Notes under the pieces: generated by a model | Databases searched by the model: none | What the model saw: the letters and a program-made list of their open reading frames with translations, nothing else | What the model was told of the DNA's origin: nothing | Translations under genes and position numbers: made by a program | Origin: Dipteris shenzhenensis | Taxonomy: Eukaryota; Polypodiophyta; Polypodiopsida; Gleicheniales | DNA: 64,000 bases | Assembly: GCA_047967505.1 (NCBI GenBank) | Contig: CM106538.1 | Strand: one strand, 5' to 3' | Shown here: one piece after another, positions 34,897 to 46,619 of the stretch | Layout of the letters: every line of letters begins with the position of its first letter | How positions within the stretch are numbered: the stretch's first letter is position 1

Positions 34897-37755
34897 CACA
34901 TGACCAATTCTGTGACAAGTGCAGAAGAAAGCAATGATGTGTGGTATGTTGACTCAGGTGAGTCAAACCACATGACAGGTCATGCAAAATGGATGCACGA
35001 TGCAAGGAAAATGGAAAGACCAAGATTTGTGGAGACTGGCGATGATACTGCACATCCTATTATGCAGATTGGTAAAATTCCTTTGTCTATGCAGGATGGA
35101 AAAAAGAAGTACTTGTCTGATGTATTTCATGTCCCGAATATCACCAAGAACTTGGTTTCTGTTGGTCAAATGGTTGAGCAGGGCTTGCAGGTTAGATTTA
35201 ATCCTCATGGATGCTTTGTTGAGGATATGAAAAATAAAGGTCGCTTGATAGCAAAAGGGAAGAAGAAGGCCAGATGTTTACATTGGATGCAGACATGCTT
35301 GAATTGAGTGCTACAATGTTTGCACATGGGACCGCTGTAGTTATAGATATTGATATCTGGCATAAATGCATTGGTCATGTTAATGTACAGTGACTTAAAT
35401 TAATGCAGGCCCAAAATATTACTGCAAGATTGTCTAAGTTCAAGGTTGCAGAAATACATAAGGTATGTGAAGCTTGTCAATTTGGAAAACAGGCAAGGAA
35501 ACCATTTCCTAGACATGTTCAAGAGAGTAAGGGAATTAATCAACTCTGATGTGTGGACTACTAAAGTTGCATCTATTGGAAGTTGTCATTATTTTGTCAC
35601 TTTTATTGATGACTATACCAGAAAAGTTTGGGTGTATTTTATGAAAAAGAAAAGTGAAGTGTTTGGGCATTTCAAAGCTTTTAAAGCTATGGTTGAAAAA
35701 GAAATAGGTCTACAAGTAAAATACCTAAGGTCAAAGGGAGGGGGAGAGTACCTCTCAAACGAGTTTGCAAGTTTCCTGCAGGAGCATGGCATAAAGCATT
35801 AATATTCATGCAGTCATACCCCCCAGCAAAATGGACTTACAGAAAGGAAAAACAGGCACATTGGAGAGGTATCCCATGCCATGCTCAACGAAAAAGACCT
35901 GCCAGATTATTATTGGGTTGAAGCACTTGCTACAGTAGTCTACATAATGAACAGGACTCCCACTACAGCAATACATGGCATGACACCAGAGGAGAGGTAT
36001 ATTGGTAGGAAACCAAATATTTCTCATTTGAAAGTTTTTGGTGGCATTGCCTATGTTCATGTGCCAGATGAGTTGAGATCCAAGTTGGATCCAAAAGCTG
36101 AGAAGTGCATCTTTATTGGTTATTCTCTACAACAGAAAGGGTATAGATCCTATAACCCTTCTACTCGTAAGTTTATAGTGAGTAGAGATGTTGTTTTTGA
36201 TGAGATGAGCAGCTGGTATAAACCAGTAAATGTGATTGATGATGTAGATACACAAAATGGTAATGCTGCGCAGAATTCACAGCAGCAGTCACAAAATATT
36301 AGTGGACCTTTAGTGTCCTCTAGCAGTGGTTCACATACTTTGCCATGGACAGGCAGATTGAGATTAGGAGGTTCTCCTCAAAGCAATGCAGATAGTGGTA
36401 TGCAAGTATCATGAAAAGGAAAAGAGAAAGTAGATCAGCCCATGGTTGATGTGAATACAGGTCACTCTTATGTGGATGGTGAATCCAGTGGCTCAGAACC
36501 GTGGGCCTTGATGATGAGTTGGGTATTCCTTTTGTTATTACACCTAGAGTAAGGAAGACAAGGGATGTTTTGAGAGCACCTGGTAGTGAGCCTATTTTGT
36601 GAAGGTCTACCAAAGCTAGGTATCCTGTGGATAGGCTAAAATATGATGGGATTTATAGCCATTCACTATGCCTATATGGTCAAAGTGATACATGAACCAG
36701 AACCCACTTCTTTTGAGCAAGCCATGGGAAAAGAAAAATGGGAGAAAGCCATGGATGAAGATATGGATGCCTTGGAAGCAAATGGTACATGGGAATTGGT
36801 GCCTTTGCCTAAAGACAAGAATGCAATTGGCTGCAAGTGGCTTTATAAGGTGAAGCACAATGCAGATGGTCCTGTGAACAGATACAAGGCAAGATTAGTT
36901 GTCAAGGGGTATGCACAGACATATGGCATTGATTATGACAAAACATTCAGTCTGATTGCAAGGATGGCAATCGTAAGAGCAGTCATTGCTATGGCTGCAT
37001 CAAAGGGATGGTCTTTACATCAGATGGATGTAAAGAATGCTTTCTTGCATGGTGATTTGCAAGAAGAGGTCTATATGGAGTAGCCACCAGGTTATGTCCA
37101 TGCTATGCATCCTGTTTGCAGGTTGAAGAAAGCCTTGTATGGCTTGAAGCAAGCACCCAGAGCATGGTCTAACAAGATAGGACAATATCTTTTCACTATT
37201 GGCTTTCAGATTTCCAAGGCAGATTTCTCACTTCATGTGAAAAAAATAGAGAAAGATATTATGCTGCTTGTCATTTATGTTGATGATTTGTTCATCACAG
37301 GTGATAGTGATGAAGATATCTTTCATGTGAAAATGCTATTGAAGTAGAAGTTTGAGATGAAGGATTTGGAAGAGCTGCATTACTTCTTGGGCATTGAGAT
37401 GATTAGATCCACAATTGGGATATGGCTCTTGTAGAGGCAGTATGGATTGGACATGCTGTCCAAATATGGGATGACAGGCTGTAAGCCTATTTCAGTTCCT
37501 TTGGAGCAGAATGTGAAGCTGAGCACAGATGCAGGTGAGCTTTTGGAAGACCCTACTATGTACCGATGCATAGTATGAAGGTTGATTTATATGACTATTA
37601 CTAGGCCAGATTTGAGCTATGCTGTTGGTTTGGTAAGTCAGTTTATGCAGGCTCCAAGGAAACCGCATTTGTATGCAGCTAGACACATACTGAGGTATGT
37701 GAAGTCCACATTGCACTATCGACTATTTTATGAGACTAGGGTTGAGATATAGTTG
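34897..37755 (+). pseudogene. copia A pol: protease, integrase, RT, part of RNase H
   Basis: Protease: YVDSGESNHMTG (about 34,945; catalytic DSG kept). A GAG-pre-integrase block is degraded near 35,350. The integrase core includes FVTFIDDYTRKVWVYFM (35,600) and a region with KGGGEYLSNEF. The C-terminal integrase block holds KCIFIGYS (36,100). [19 protein letters not shown] (36,790), [13 protein letters not shown] (37,020) and catalytic VIYVDDLFITG (37,270). RNase H starts with TRPDLSYAVG and is cut. Stops at 35,800, 36,412 and 37,081 and frame changes disable it. Confidence 0.88.
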
Positions 37756-38159
37756 CAAATCAAATGCATATTCATAGGTTGCATGTAGATGACTCCTAGA
37801 TGAAGTGCTGCATTATTGTTGGAGACTGAGTGAAGGGTAGCAGTTCTGAGGGTGGTGGATCCAAGGTGCTTAAAAGGTTTTTGAAGTGACTGACTATGAT
37901 CTCCATATTTTTTGTTTCTAATTTAACCAATGCTCCATCCTCCTTCCGCAACTAAGGGATTTTCTCATGATTCCTCTTTTTTCTGATCCTTTTAAAATTC
38001 TACTTAGTTGGTCTGTCTATCTTGCCTACCCACCATTCCTTAAAGTAGACCTTGGCATTATGTAGCTTGATCTGTTCTTGTATTCTGACCTCTTTTCTTT
38101 TGACCAATAACTGATGTTGGGCATTGATATCATTAATTCTAGCTCTTTGTTCAAGACCT
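37756..38159. other. unassigned sequence between copia A and copia D1
   Basis: No recognisable protein except a short minus-strand frame (38,026-38,155) fused to the end of D1 and rich in Lys, Ser and Arg. It is probably a junction of rearranged elements. Confidence 0.4.
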
Positions 38160-41100
38160 TCCTTCTGTACTTCGCTTCATCCACCAGTGGTGATGCATCC
38201 TCGTTTGAGAGCTTCACGTCAACCTCCATAGGGGTGCCAACTGTCTTACACTCAGCCATGCCAAATGCCTTCAGTATCTATCCAGCATACTTCAGTTGTG
38301 AGATGAAGATCTATTTGGGCTCTTGCCAAACTTCAATCCCCAAACAGAAATGCATCAGTCCGAGGTCTATCATTTCAAACTCTCTTCCTAGCAAATGCTT
38401 TGTCTGTGAGATCTTCTCTTCATGGTTGCCTATTATGACAAGGTTGTCCACATAAAGGACCACGATCATACACCTGCCTCCTTCTCTGAAGCTATACAAA
38501 TTTGCATCAGATGGGCTCCTCCTGATCCCATTTTGTAGAAAGTAGGCATCAATCCGGTGGTACCACACTCGTGGGGCCTGTTTCAGCCCGTAAAGTGTCT
38601 TCTTCAGTTTACAAACTTTACCTTTTGAACCGGGGATCACAGAACCTAGTGGTTGTTCCACGTATACCTCCTCCTTGAGATCTCCATTTAGAAAGGCAAA
38701 TTTTACATCCATCTGAAACACGGGCCAACTTTCCTAGGTTGCTAAAGCCAAAACACTGCGAATTGTGGTTAGTCGAGCTATGGGAGCAAAAGTATCCTGA
38801 TAATCAAAACCATGTACCTGTGCGAATCCTTTTGCCACGAGCTGAGCCTTGTACTTATCCAATGTGCCATCAGTACTTGGTCTTGTACACCCACTTGGTG
38901 CCGATTACCTTGAGTTTTGGTGGATGATCCACAAGGTCCCAAGTGTTGTTCTTCATTATGGAGTCATACTCCGACTGCATAGCCTCCATCCACCTATCAT
39001 CACCCTATGCCTCTTCAAGACACTTGGGTTCTTCAGCACAGGTCACCTTTGTCATCAAAGCATAGACCAAATGTTCCTACGCCCTTCTTTGCTCCTCTAA
39101 TCTCTTGGACCAATGGTGTTCAGATGGTTCCTCCTCAATGGCTGGAGGTTCTCTGCTATCCAAAAGCTACTTTACCCACTTTGGGAATGCTCGTTGCCAT
39201 TGTGGTTCCACAGGCTCTTCTTCCTCTTCTTTATCTTGAATTATCCCAAGCACCGTTGGGGGAGTTCGTCTACTATTGGTGATGGTACTGGATGGATATC
39301 CTGGTCCTAGTTGTCTGGGAGGGAAGCATCCTTCTCCAATTGATGCGGCTGTTCTGAGAAGACCACATCGCAACTTACTATTACCTTCTTAGTAATAGGG
39401 TTATAGAGACGGTAACCCTTCGCCTCTTCACTATAGCTCAAGAAAATACACTTTCGGCTCTTCGGTTCCCATTTGGTTCTGTTAGCATCAGGGACATGCA
39501 CAAAATAGTCACATTCAAAAACTCTGAAATGTGCAGTTGAAGGTTTCTTACCAGAAAAGGCCTGAAGTGGAGTCATCCCATTCATAGCCTTCCTATAGCT
39601 ATGATTCAGAATGTCAACTGCCATGTTACATGCTTCAGCCTAGAAAGACTTTGGCAAATCTTTCCCTTTCATCATACTCCTGCCCATTTTGCAGATGATG
39701 CACATCTTGCGTTCTGCTACTCCATTTTGCTGTGATGTACGTGACGGGGGTTTCTGCCTCTTCATCCCATGACTTTTGCAGTAACTTTCGAATTCATTTG
39801 ATCTAAACTCTCCACCTCTGTCTGATCTCAACTTCTTCACCTTCCTCCCTGTTTCTTTCTCGACCATTACATGCCATTCTTTGAACTTACTAAAAGCCTC
39901 ATCTTTAGTCTTCAGGAAGTATATCCATATCCTTCTACTGTAGTCATCGATCAGCATCATGAAGTAGTAGGAACCACCCAAAGCTTCTGTCTCCATCTTT
40001 TCGTAGAGGTCCGTGTGAACGAGTTCTAGAGGATCCTTTGCCCTACTGACCTCTTTAGGAAAGGGCTACCGATGCTGCTTGCCCATCATGCGAGCTTCAC
40101 ATACATTGGGCAGATCTGTAATTTCTGGTAGGTCTGCAATCATTCCACTTTTATGCATCTCCTTTAAAGAACTAAGGTTTAGATGACCAAACCTCTCATG
40201 CCACAGCTTAGTGTTCTTCACATCCGCTCGAGCATTGAAAGCTGAGAGTTCATAGATGTTGTTGCGCCATGTACCTTTACCAATGACCTTTCCTTGAAGA
40301 TCCAAAATCTGTGTGCCATTCTTATCGAATTGGACTTTGATGTCCCGATCCGTGATCATAGAAATGGACAACAAGTTCCTCTTGATATCTGGCACATAAA
40401 GAACATCGGACAACTGTTTTATAGCTCCATCTAACTTGAGAAAAATCGTACCTTTTCCTTTTGCTAGACATTTTGCATCATTGCCGACTGCTACCAGGAT
40501 GTCATTCCCTACCGGCTGTAGAGAGGTATACTAATCCTTCTGACTGGTCATGTGGCATGATGCACCACTGTCAATAATCCAAGGTTCATCTATAGGTACA
40601 TGAACTGCCTCCATGCAAATCTCCTCAATTGCTATGAATAGCTCTATTGGTACTGCCTGCGTGCTGTTGCTGGACTCTTTCTTTACTCCATTCTTCTCAT
40701 TTGCAATCTTCTTTCGGCACTCATTTTGCTTGTGCCTTGCCTTGTTGCAATAGAAGCACTTGATCTTCTTCTTTCTCTTTTTATCATCAGAAGAAGATGG
40801 GTTATCAGAGTCCTTACCCTTACCTTTCTTTAATCCAGCATAGAAAGCTGAATCTTCTCCAGTCCTCGTCTTTTGACGCATCTCCTCCTCTAGAAGCATC
40901 GCGTTGAAATCCTCAAAGTTGAGGGGCGAATTTATGTTTAGCGTATTCAGCACCATAACAAGACCATCGTACTTTGGTGGGAGAATCCGCATGCACCTTC
41001 ATGCTAGATTCTCGCTGGTGATGGTGATACCAATCGCAGTCATCTGATCATGTAGATTCTTCACCGTAGTGATGAACTTCTCTGCCGCTTCAGACTCAGA

Positions 41101-41163
41101 CAATTTCTCATTCACGAGTTGAGTCTCAAGATTCTGATTGCTATAGTTTGCTGATGCCTTGGG
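38160..41163 (-). mobile_element. Ty1/copia fragment D1: gag end to RT, no LTRs
   Basis: Minus-strand gag-pol fragment of a family distinct from A/C. Gag tail with KFITTVKNLHDQM (41,080) and an intact knuckle CFYCNKARHKQNEC (about 40,760). Protease WIIDSGASCHMT (40,545-40,580) is intact. The GAG-pre-integrase block has LWHERFGHLNLSSL (40,200). Integrase holds MLIDDYSRRIWIYFL and LRSDRGGEFRSNEF (39,840) and the QQNGVAERK region. RT holds FQMDVKFAFLNGDL (38,710) and LYVDNLVIIG (38,450), where the second catalytic Asp has become Asn. Homology ends at about 38,160 before RNase H, and at about 41,163 inside gag beside the LINE fragment. Confidence 0.85.
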
Positions 41164-41165
41164 AT

Positions 41166-41650
41166 GGCTGATAAAAGAATAGGTGACTATAGGAGAAATC
41201 AATGGTATAAACTCCCCTCAGGAAAGAAGCTGGTGAGCCAGGAATTTGCAGATGATACTACCCTAACAATCAAAAACACAGATGTAGACATACAAAGAGC
41301 TATGGACTGTATGGATATATTTTGAAATGCATATGATTCAAAAATAAATCACTCCAAAACAGGTTATGCATTATTATCTAGTGATAACCTAAACCTTTTA
41401 GACTAGCTTGGATGCAAGAAGTTTCCCCATGGTCAGATATTCAGGCTACTAGGTATCCCTATGGGGTTCAATGTTAAGATGAAAGATAGATGGGAGTGGT
41501 TCCTAGAAAAGTTCAAAAAGAAAATAGACAGTATTAGGGGATTGCAGGCAAACCTGGCAAGGATAAGGGTAGTGCTAAATCACTGCATTTATCCAATTGC
41601 CATTTTGGACCAAGAATATCATAATTACAATGACAGGTATCTCAACTTCA
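41166..41650 (+). pseudogene. LINE (non-LTR retrotransposon) RT fragment
   Basis: Plus-strand frame with WYKLPSGKKLVSQEFADDTTL (catalytic FADD at about 41,247), DSKINHSKTGY, FRLLGIPMG (41,447) and a Trp/Lys-rich helix WEWFLEKFKKKID. These are motifs of the second half of an L1-type plant reverse transcriptase: FADD box, K-NxxKS box and LG(I/V)P box. Two stops are in frame. The endonuclease, the first half of RT, the RNase H and any poly(A) tail are not seen. Confidence 0.85.
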
Positions 41651-43558
41651 AACAGAACTGGAAGAGTACATCCATGAGGCAAGGAGATGCTCCAACTCAG
41701 GAGTGGACATGCAGGCTCAACTCCTCCCTTGACTCTTTCCAGTCAAATTAGAGCTTGCAGACTAGAGTACCTCCATTGGCTACTGTTTCCCTACTACTGA
41801 TCTTTTGTACACATGCCCATTACACTAGTGAATGCCGCTACTATGATGGCTGCCAAAACAATAATTTTTTTTGGGGACATGTAGTTAATTGAAGCACACA
41901 GCCTCTTTCTTGGATAGTCAAGGATGCAGCTTGGGATCATAGTATGTGGCATAGCCCACCTTCAATAAGGACATCAACTCTTGAGTATATTTTACAAGTT
42001 TTGCTTTTTCCCAATACTAGACAGTGGTTTTCTTGTATGCAGTTATTCCTATCTAGAGGAGAACATTTTGTCAAGTTTTGACACCATTGAACAAATCATA
42101 TGATTAGAATATAATCAAAATTTCTTTGCCCAAAAATGGACAAAACAACACTGCCCAAGATCTGTGATGGACCAAAAAACAGAACAATTTTAGTGTTTTG
42201 TACAAGCAATGCACATGCAAGTATGGAAAGGATGTTGAAAGGTAGCTATGAGCAAGGCGAAGTAGTTTGTGATGGTTCAATCATTGTCGTCATTGCCACC
42301 AATGGAAATAGGCTTGATTGATGTGGGGTCAAATGGTGCAATGGACAGCTGTGATTGATTACACAACATACCATGTTGACAATTAAGTATCTCATCTGCA
42401 TTGCTATAGAAAGTTGTTATCAAATCCGAATTGCTACCACAAGGTACTATAGGCAAAGAATGTCAAGCAAAAGCTAGGAAAGCACTGTAACCAAAGACCA
42501 TTAGGCAAAAGTTGGAAAATGGTGTAGGAGGCTTCCTTGAGAGGATGTCCCACATGGGGAAAGGGAAGGGAACCAAAAACCGTAGAAGCACCCCCAAGTA
42601 AGGTAATGAGAGGAGCATGCTTGGGGCACTAAAAGAGAGACATGGTCTCTAGATAACTCGATTTGACACTCCAGCTCGTCTTGAAATATGGGCGAAAACT
42701 GTGCCAATGAGTAAATTGGCTTAATGCAAGAAAAGTTCAGTTGTCTTGCATCCAATATATCGATGCCCTTTGGTTTGCTACTATAAGTTGAAGGATTTCT
42801 TTCTACTTTGTGCAGTGGAAATCTGTTGTAGGAGCATGAAGGGATGAAAGCTATTGGGCAACAGCAATCAATAAGAACCTATTATGAAAAGTGGGAAAAT
42901 ATCATGAATGTGGGACTCTACAAATTGGTTGAGTACAAAAGAAATGTTCCTTTTATGCACGTTTTGTTCAATGGATTTTGGTTGAAATTCTCAATGTTGC
43001 ACTTATATCTTAGGAATGTCTTGTAGGCTTTCTATCAACTATGACTCCACTGAGCCGATCCAAACTAGTCTCTCTTTAGCCCTCTCTTGTCCACCCCTCT
43101 GATCTCCAAACTCTCACTGCCCATCCCATTTTGCTAAATTTCCACTAAGCCTGGTGCCGCATCATCACGGAGTCCACTAATTATCCGGTGGACGATGACG
43201 TGATGCAAATTGCTAAGCCCAAGGAACTCAGCCTGTGGGTCTGCACCCTCGAAAGTCTACAAGCCAACACTAACTGGATGCAAACCTATGGTCTAATCTC
43301 TGCAATACAATCTCAAGGGCATCTTGCAGCATACCAGTCCACCACCTACAACCCCTCGGCATTATAATCCTCTTCAACTGGGTGCTACAAGCTCTCCAAG
43401 ACTCAGTTGAGTCCTTGGTGAGCAATTTTGAAAAAATACATGTAGCATATCCCGAGGAACTAGCCGAGGAGGAAGGCCAAGAAGCTATTACAATATTTAA
43501 TTCTACCACTCCACCTGCCAAAATCCCACAACCACCTCCACTCGAGATTCCTATAAGA
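41651..43558. other. no gene recognised
   Basis: Short ORFs only (for example 42,136-42,321 and 42,844-43,026, plus). The left part may be the decayed 3' end of the LINE. Nothing else can be named. Confidence 0.4.
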
Positions 43559-44553
43559 AAATAATACAACGTATGTGCTTAATAGATAACAGGATCTCGT
43601 ATGCAAGAGAGAAAAGCAGATAGTATGGAGAATCAAAAATTTGATTACTGTAAAACTGATACAATAGATGGTGCTGCCTCCCAGTCGTGCACTCCTGTGA
43701 GAGAAGCTTCGATGGCATGTTGGAAATAGTCTCAGGGGGGTCACTATGTATAAACCCTCTATATCACGTGCGTTCAAGGCCTATATTTAAAATCCCTTAT
43801 CTGTAAATTTTTTCATTAATAAAATGTACCCCTTTTCTATACAAATCTGTAAATTTTTTCCAAAACTATTTTAAATAGTCCCTTATGTATATTTATTTCT
43901 GTAAATTTTAGAAATAAAAAATATCCTTCTGTTGAACTCACGTGATAGGGTTACATATGATGAGTGACCCGCCCGAGGAAATAGTAGAGGACGGAGGCAG
44001 GATGCTAAGGAATCAGGGTTGCTGTAGCCAGTGATGAAATGGGATTCATGGGCTTGCTCTTATATAGCCACCACTTGTAGTCGGTTAGACCCAATTGGGT
44101 GACCGCCGACCCAGCCTGCCCAAAACGGCTGACTAGGGATCGGTCCCGAAATAGGCCACTGACCACATGATAGAACCGGTGCACAAAATAGAGCAATTGA
44201 CCTATGGTCATTATTCGGCCCATAGCCATCCAGGATCATCTAGGGCTCCAAACGGGCCTCACAACTCGAGAGTGGGCTACCTCGAGAAATGCTCCATTTA
44301 CCCTGAGTGCGGTCAGTCATGGGATGCCTTCTCGCACTTGCATGTAGCCTAGTTGGTAGTGTGCTAACTCTATTTGAAGCCGTCTAGCCATCAGGCCACA
44401 CATGGCCCCCATCTAGTGTCCAAACCAGGACCTACCAGATAACCGAGCTACTCAAATGCCTTCTCCTCATATGGGGGGCTTACAAGTAGAGTTAGCTAGT
44501 TCCCGCGTAGTTACACAAGAGTGGAGCATTGATATCTAACACCCCCCCTCCAT
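43559..44553 (-). repeat. 3' LTR of copia D2 with a MITE inside; outer end not fixed
   Basis: On the minus strand the LTR starts TGTTAGATATCAATGCTCC at 44,553, directly after the polypurine tract GGACATGGAGGGGGGG. A TATA box (TATATAAG) is at 44,066-44,059. The 247-bp MITE splits the downstream part. The low-coordinate end could not be placed; 43,559 is only where the last LTR-like sequence stops being distinguishable. Confidence 0.6.
43731..43977. mobile_element. 247-bp MITE, copy 2
   Basis: Begins CTCAGGGGGGTCACT and ends AGTGACCCGCCCGAG, flanked by the perfect 8-bp duplication GAAATAGT (43,723-43,730 and 43,978-43,985). I count eight substitutions and no indel against copy 1 at 8,685-8,931. 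It lies in the downstream part of a copia LTR. Confidence 0.95.
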
Positions 44554-45415
44554 GTCCACCTGCAAGTGAACTTACTTTTTCGGCCCAATGCCAAGTCGAT
44601 GAAGATGCCTCTCTAGCAAGTCTCTTCCAAGAGCCTTCGTGAAGATGTTCGCAGCATTCTCTGTAGTCAAATAGTACACCAAGTAGACCTCTCCATCCAT
44701 GATGAGCTCGCTACAAAGTGATATTGAATCTCAATGTGTTTTGTGCGAGCGTGGAACACAGGGTTCTTTGCAATCACCATGCAACTCTGATTGTCACATG
44801 ATAACTGTGTAGGCTTGTTCTACACTGCACCCATGTCCCCTTAGATCCTCCTCAACCACAGTGCCTCACAAGAAGCAAAACATGCTGTTTTGTACTCAGC
44901 CTCAGTAGAAGAAAGAGCAACTGTGGGTTGCTTCTTGTTGACCCATGACACAGCTCCAGATCCAAGTGAGAAACAGTAACCTGTCACTAACCTCCTGCTG
45001 TCCACGTCTCCTGCTCAATCCGAGTCACAGAATCTGGTTAAGATGTTACCCTTGGTATAGGTGATGCCATAATCAAGTGTGCCTTTGATGTATTTCAGCA
45101 GCCGCATCCCTGCCATCCAATGGTTTTCCCGCGTCTTATTGGAAAACCTGCTTAGTACACCAGTCGCAAAACTGATGTCCGGCCGCATATTGCACAAGTA
45201 AATCAAATTGCCCACAAGCCTTTTGTACTTTGCTTCATCCACCAGTGGTGATGAATCCTTGTTTGAGAGCTTCACATCAACCTCCATAGGGGTGCCAACT
45301 ATCTTGCATCAGCCATGCCAAATGCCTTTAGTATCTCTCCAGCATACTTCAGCTATGAGATGAAGATCTATTTTGGCTCTTGCCAAACTTCAATCCCCAA
45401 ACAGAAATGCATCAG
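44554..45415 (-). pseudogene. copia D2: end of RT and RNase H with polypurine tract
   Basis: On the minus strand: MEVDVKLSNKDSSPLVDEAKY (45,287), [35 protein letters not shown] (about 44,915) and [13 protein letters not shown] (44,740), which are the RT-tail and RNase H landmarks of copia pol. It is the same family as D1 and overlaps D1 by about 200 bp (38,160-38,363 against 45,215-45,414). D1 and D2 are therefore two copies, or products of a duplication, rather than halves of one element. Several stops are present. Confidence 0.82.
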
Positions 45416-45439
45416 GAGCACATCATACACATGCTAGAT

Positions 45440-46434
45440 ACAACACTTCAGTGGTGCCTAAACCAGCCCAGTGTTGTTTGTGATTGAGCTTTGGGATAGT
45501 TTACTTGTTTCTTTTCTTAAACTAGGCTTGGACTAAATAAGATTGTCCTAAACCATCCCGGTGGTTGAACATCATGCAAACGTAGGCTGGTTCAACTCAA
45601 TTGCCAGTGATGTGATTGTCCTAAACCAGCGTGGTTGAACATACATTAGTTGTTGTCTAGCTCGGTGGCATGGTTGAGCAAAAATTAACAACAATATATT
45701 TCACAATATATTGTTATTTTACTAAACCAGTCTAGTGGTTGAAACATCATGCAACCGTGGCTGCTTCAACTGAATCACTAGTTATGTGATTATCCTAAAC
45801 CAGCATGGTTGAACAGACATTAGTTATTGACCAGCCCGGTGGTTGAAATTATTGTGTTTCTTAGTACTTAAATTTGTTAAATTTAATTTCCTACTATTCG
45901 AGTCATATATCACTGTTAAATTGTGGAATTCAGAAATGAAAAGCAATATATTGTTATTTTCTGATGGTGAAATTCAGCAATGGAAAAAAATATACTTGTT
46001 ATTCTCTAATATGTGAAGTTGAGATATACTTCTTATTGTCTAATATGTCCAACATGGTTGAATAGACATTAGTTGTTGTCCAGCTCGATGGCATGGTTGA
46101 GCAAAAATTAACAGCAATATATTTCACAATATATTGTTATTTTACTAAACCAGCCCGGTGGTTGGAACATCATGCAACTGTGGTTACTTTAGCTCAATCA
46201 CCAATTATGTGATTGTCTTGAACCAACATGGTTGAATAGAAATTAGTTGTTGACCAGCCCAATGGTTGAAATTATTGTGTTTCTTAGTACTTAAATTCGT
46301 TAAATTTAATATCCTGCTATTCAGGTCATATACCACTGTTAAATTGTCGAATTCAGAAATGACAAGCAATATATTGTTATTTTCTAATGGTGAAATTCAG
46401 AAATAAAAAGAAATATACTTGTTATTGTCTAATA
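45440..46434. repeat. tandem repeat of about 423 bp, two copies plus a partial
   Basis: The string GAGCAAAAATTAACA..CAATATATT recurs 423 bp apart (about 45,676 and 46,099), with conserved sequence over the whole unit. Within units CTAAACCAGCCCGGTGGTTGAA-like blocks recur at shorter intervals. Each unit contains a hairpin with 11-bp arms (AACAATATATT / AATATATTGTT, 45,690-45,715, loop TCAC). No coding capacity. Confidence 0.88.
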
Positions 46435-46436
46435 TG

Positions 46437-46619
46437 TGTGAGAGTGCTCTCAATAGAATTAAGAACAGAAGAGGGAGAGAGAGAAACAGAGAGCCACAGA
46501 GGAGCCACACAAGTTTTAGTGGGTGCTGAACACCCTAATCTTCTTTTTCATTCATTTATATATGTGTTTGAGTATTGTACATAACTGGGGTAAGGGCACA
46601 GTGACCTTTAACCCCCACA
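46437..46619 (-). repeat. 3' LTR of copia EF, about 183 bp
   Basis: On the minus strand it starts TGTGGGGGTTAAAGG at 46,619 after the purine-rich AAGTGGGAGGT, contains a TATA box (ATATATAAATG) and ends CTCTCACA at about 46,437. No partner LTR is in the window. Confidence 0.7.

Larger units (their letters stand above)
33327..37755 (+). mobile_element. Ty1/copia element A, both ends truncated
   Basis: Starts inside a 5' LTR of which only the last ~49 bp remain (33,327-33,375, ending CTCTTCACA). It has a primer-binding site, gag and most of pol. Homology to copia C ends inside RNase H at about 37,755, with no 3' LTR. It is the same family as copia C on the minus strand at 50,397-55,930: the proteins match nearly residue for residue across gag and pol. 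Confidence 0.88.

Noticed and set aside
38026-38155. Novel C-terminal fusion to copia D1
   Set aside because: Homology to the family stops abruptly at 38,160 and the extra frame has no match I know. A junction artefact of truncated elements is simpler.
44180-44470. tRNA or SINE-like A box (TAGCCTAGTTGG) near 44,347
   Set aside because: No B box at the right distance and no cloverleaf. It lies in LTR sequence of copia D2.
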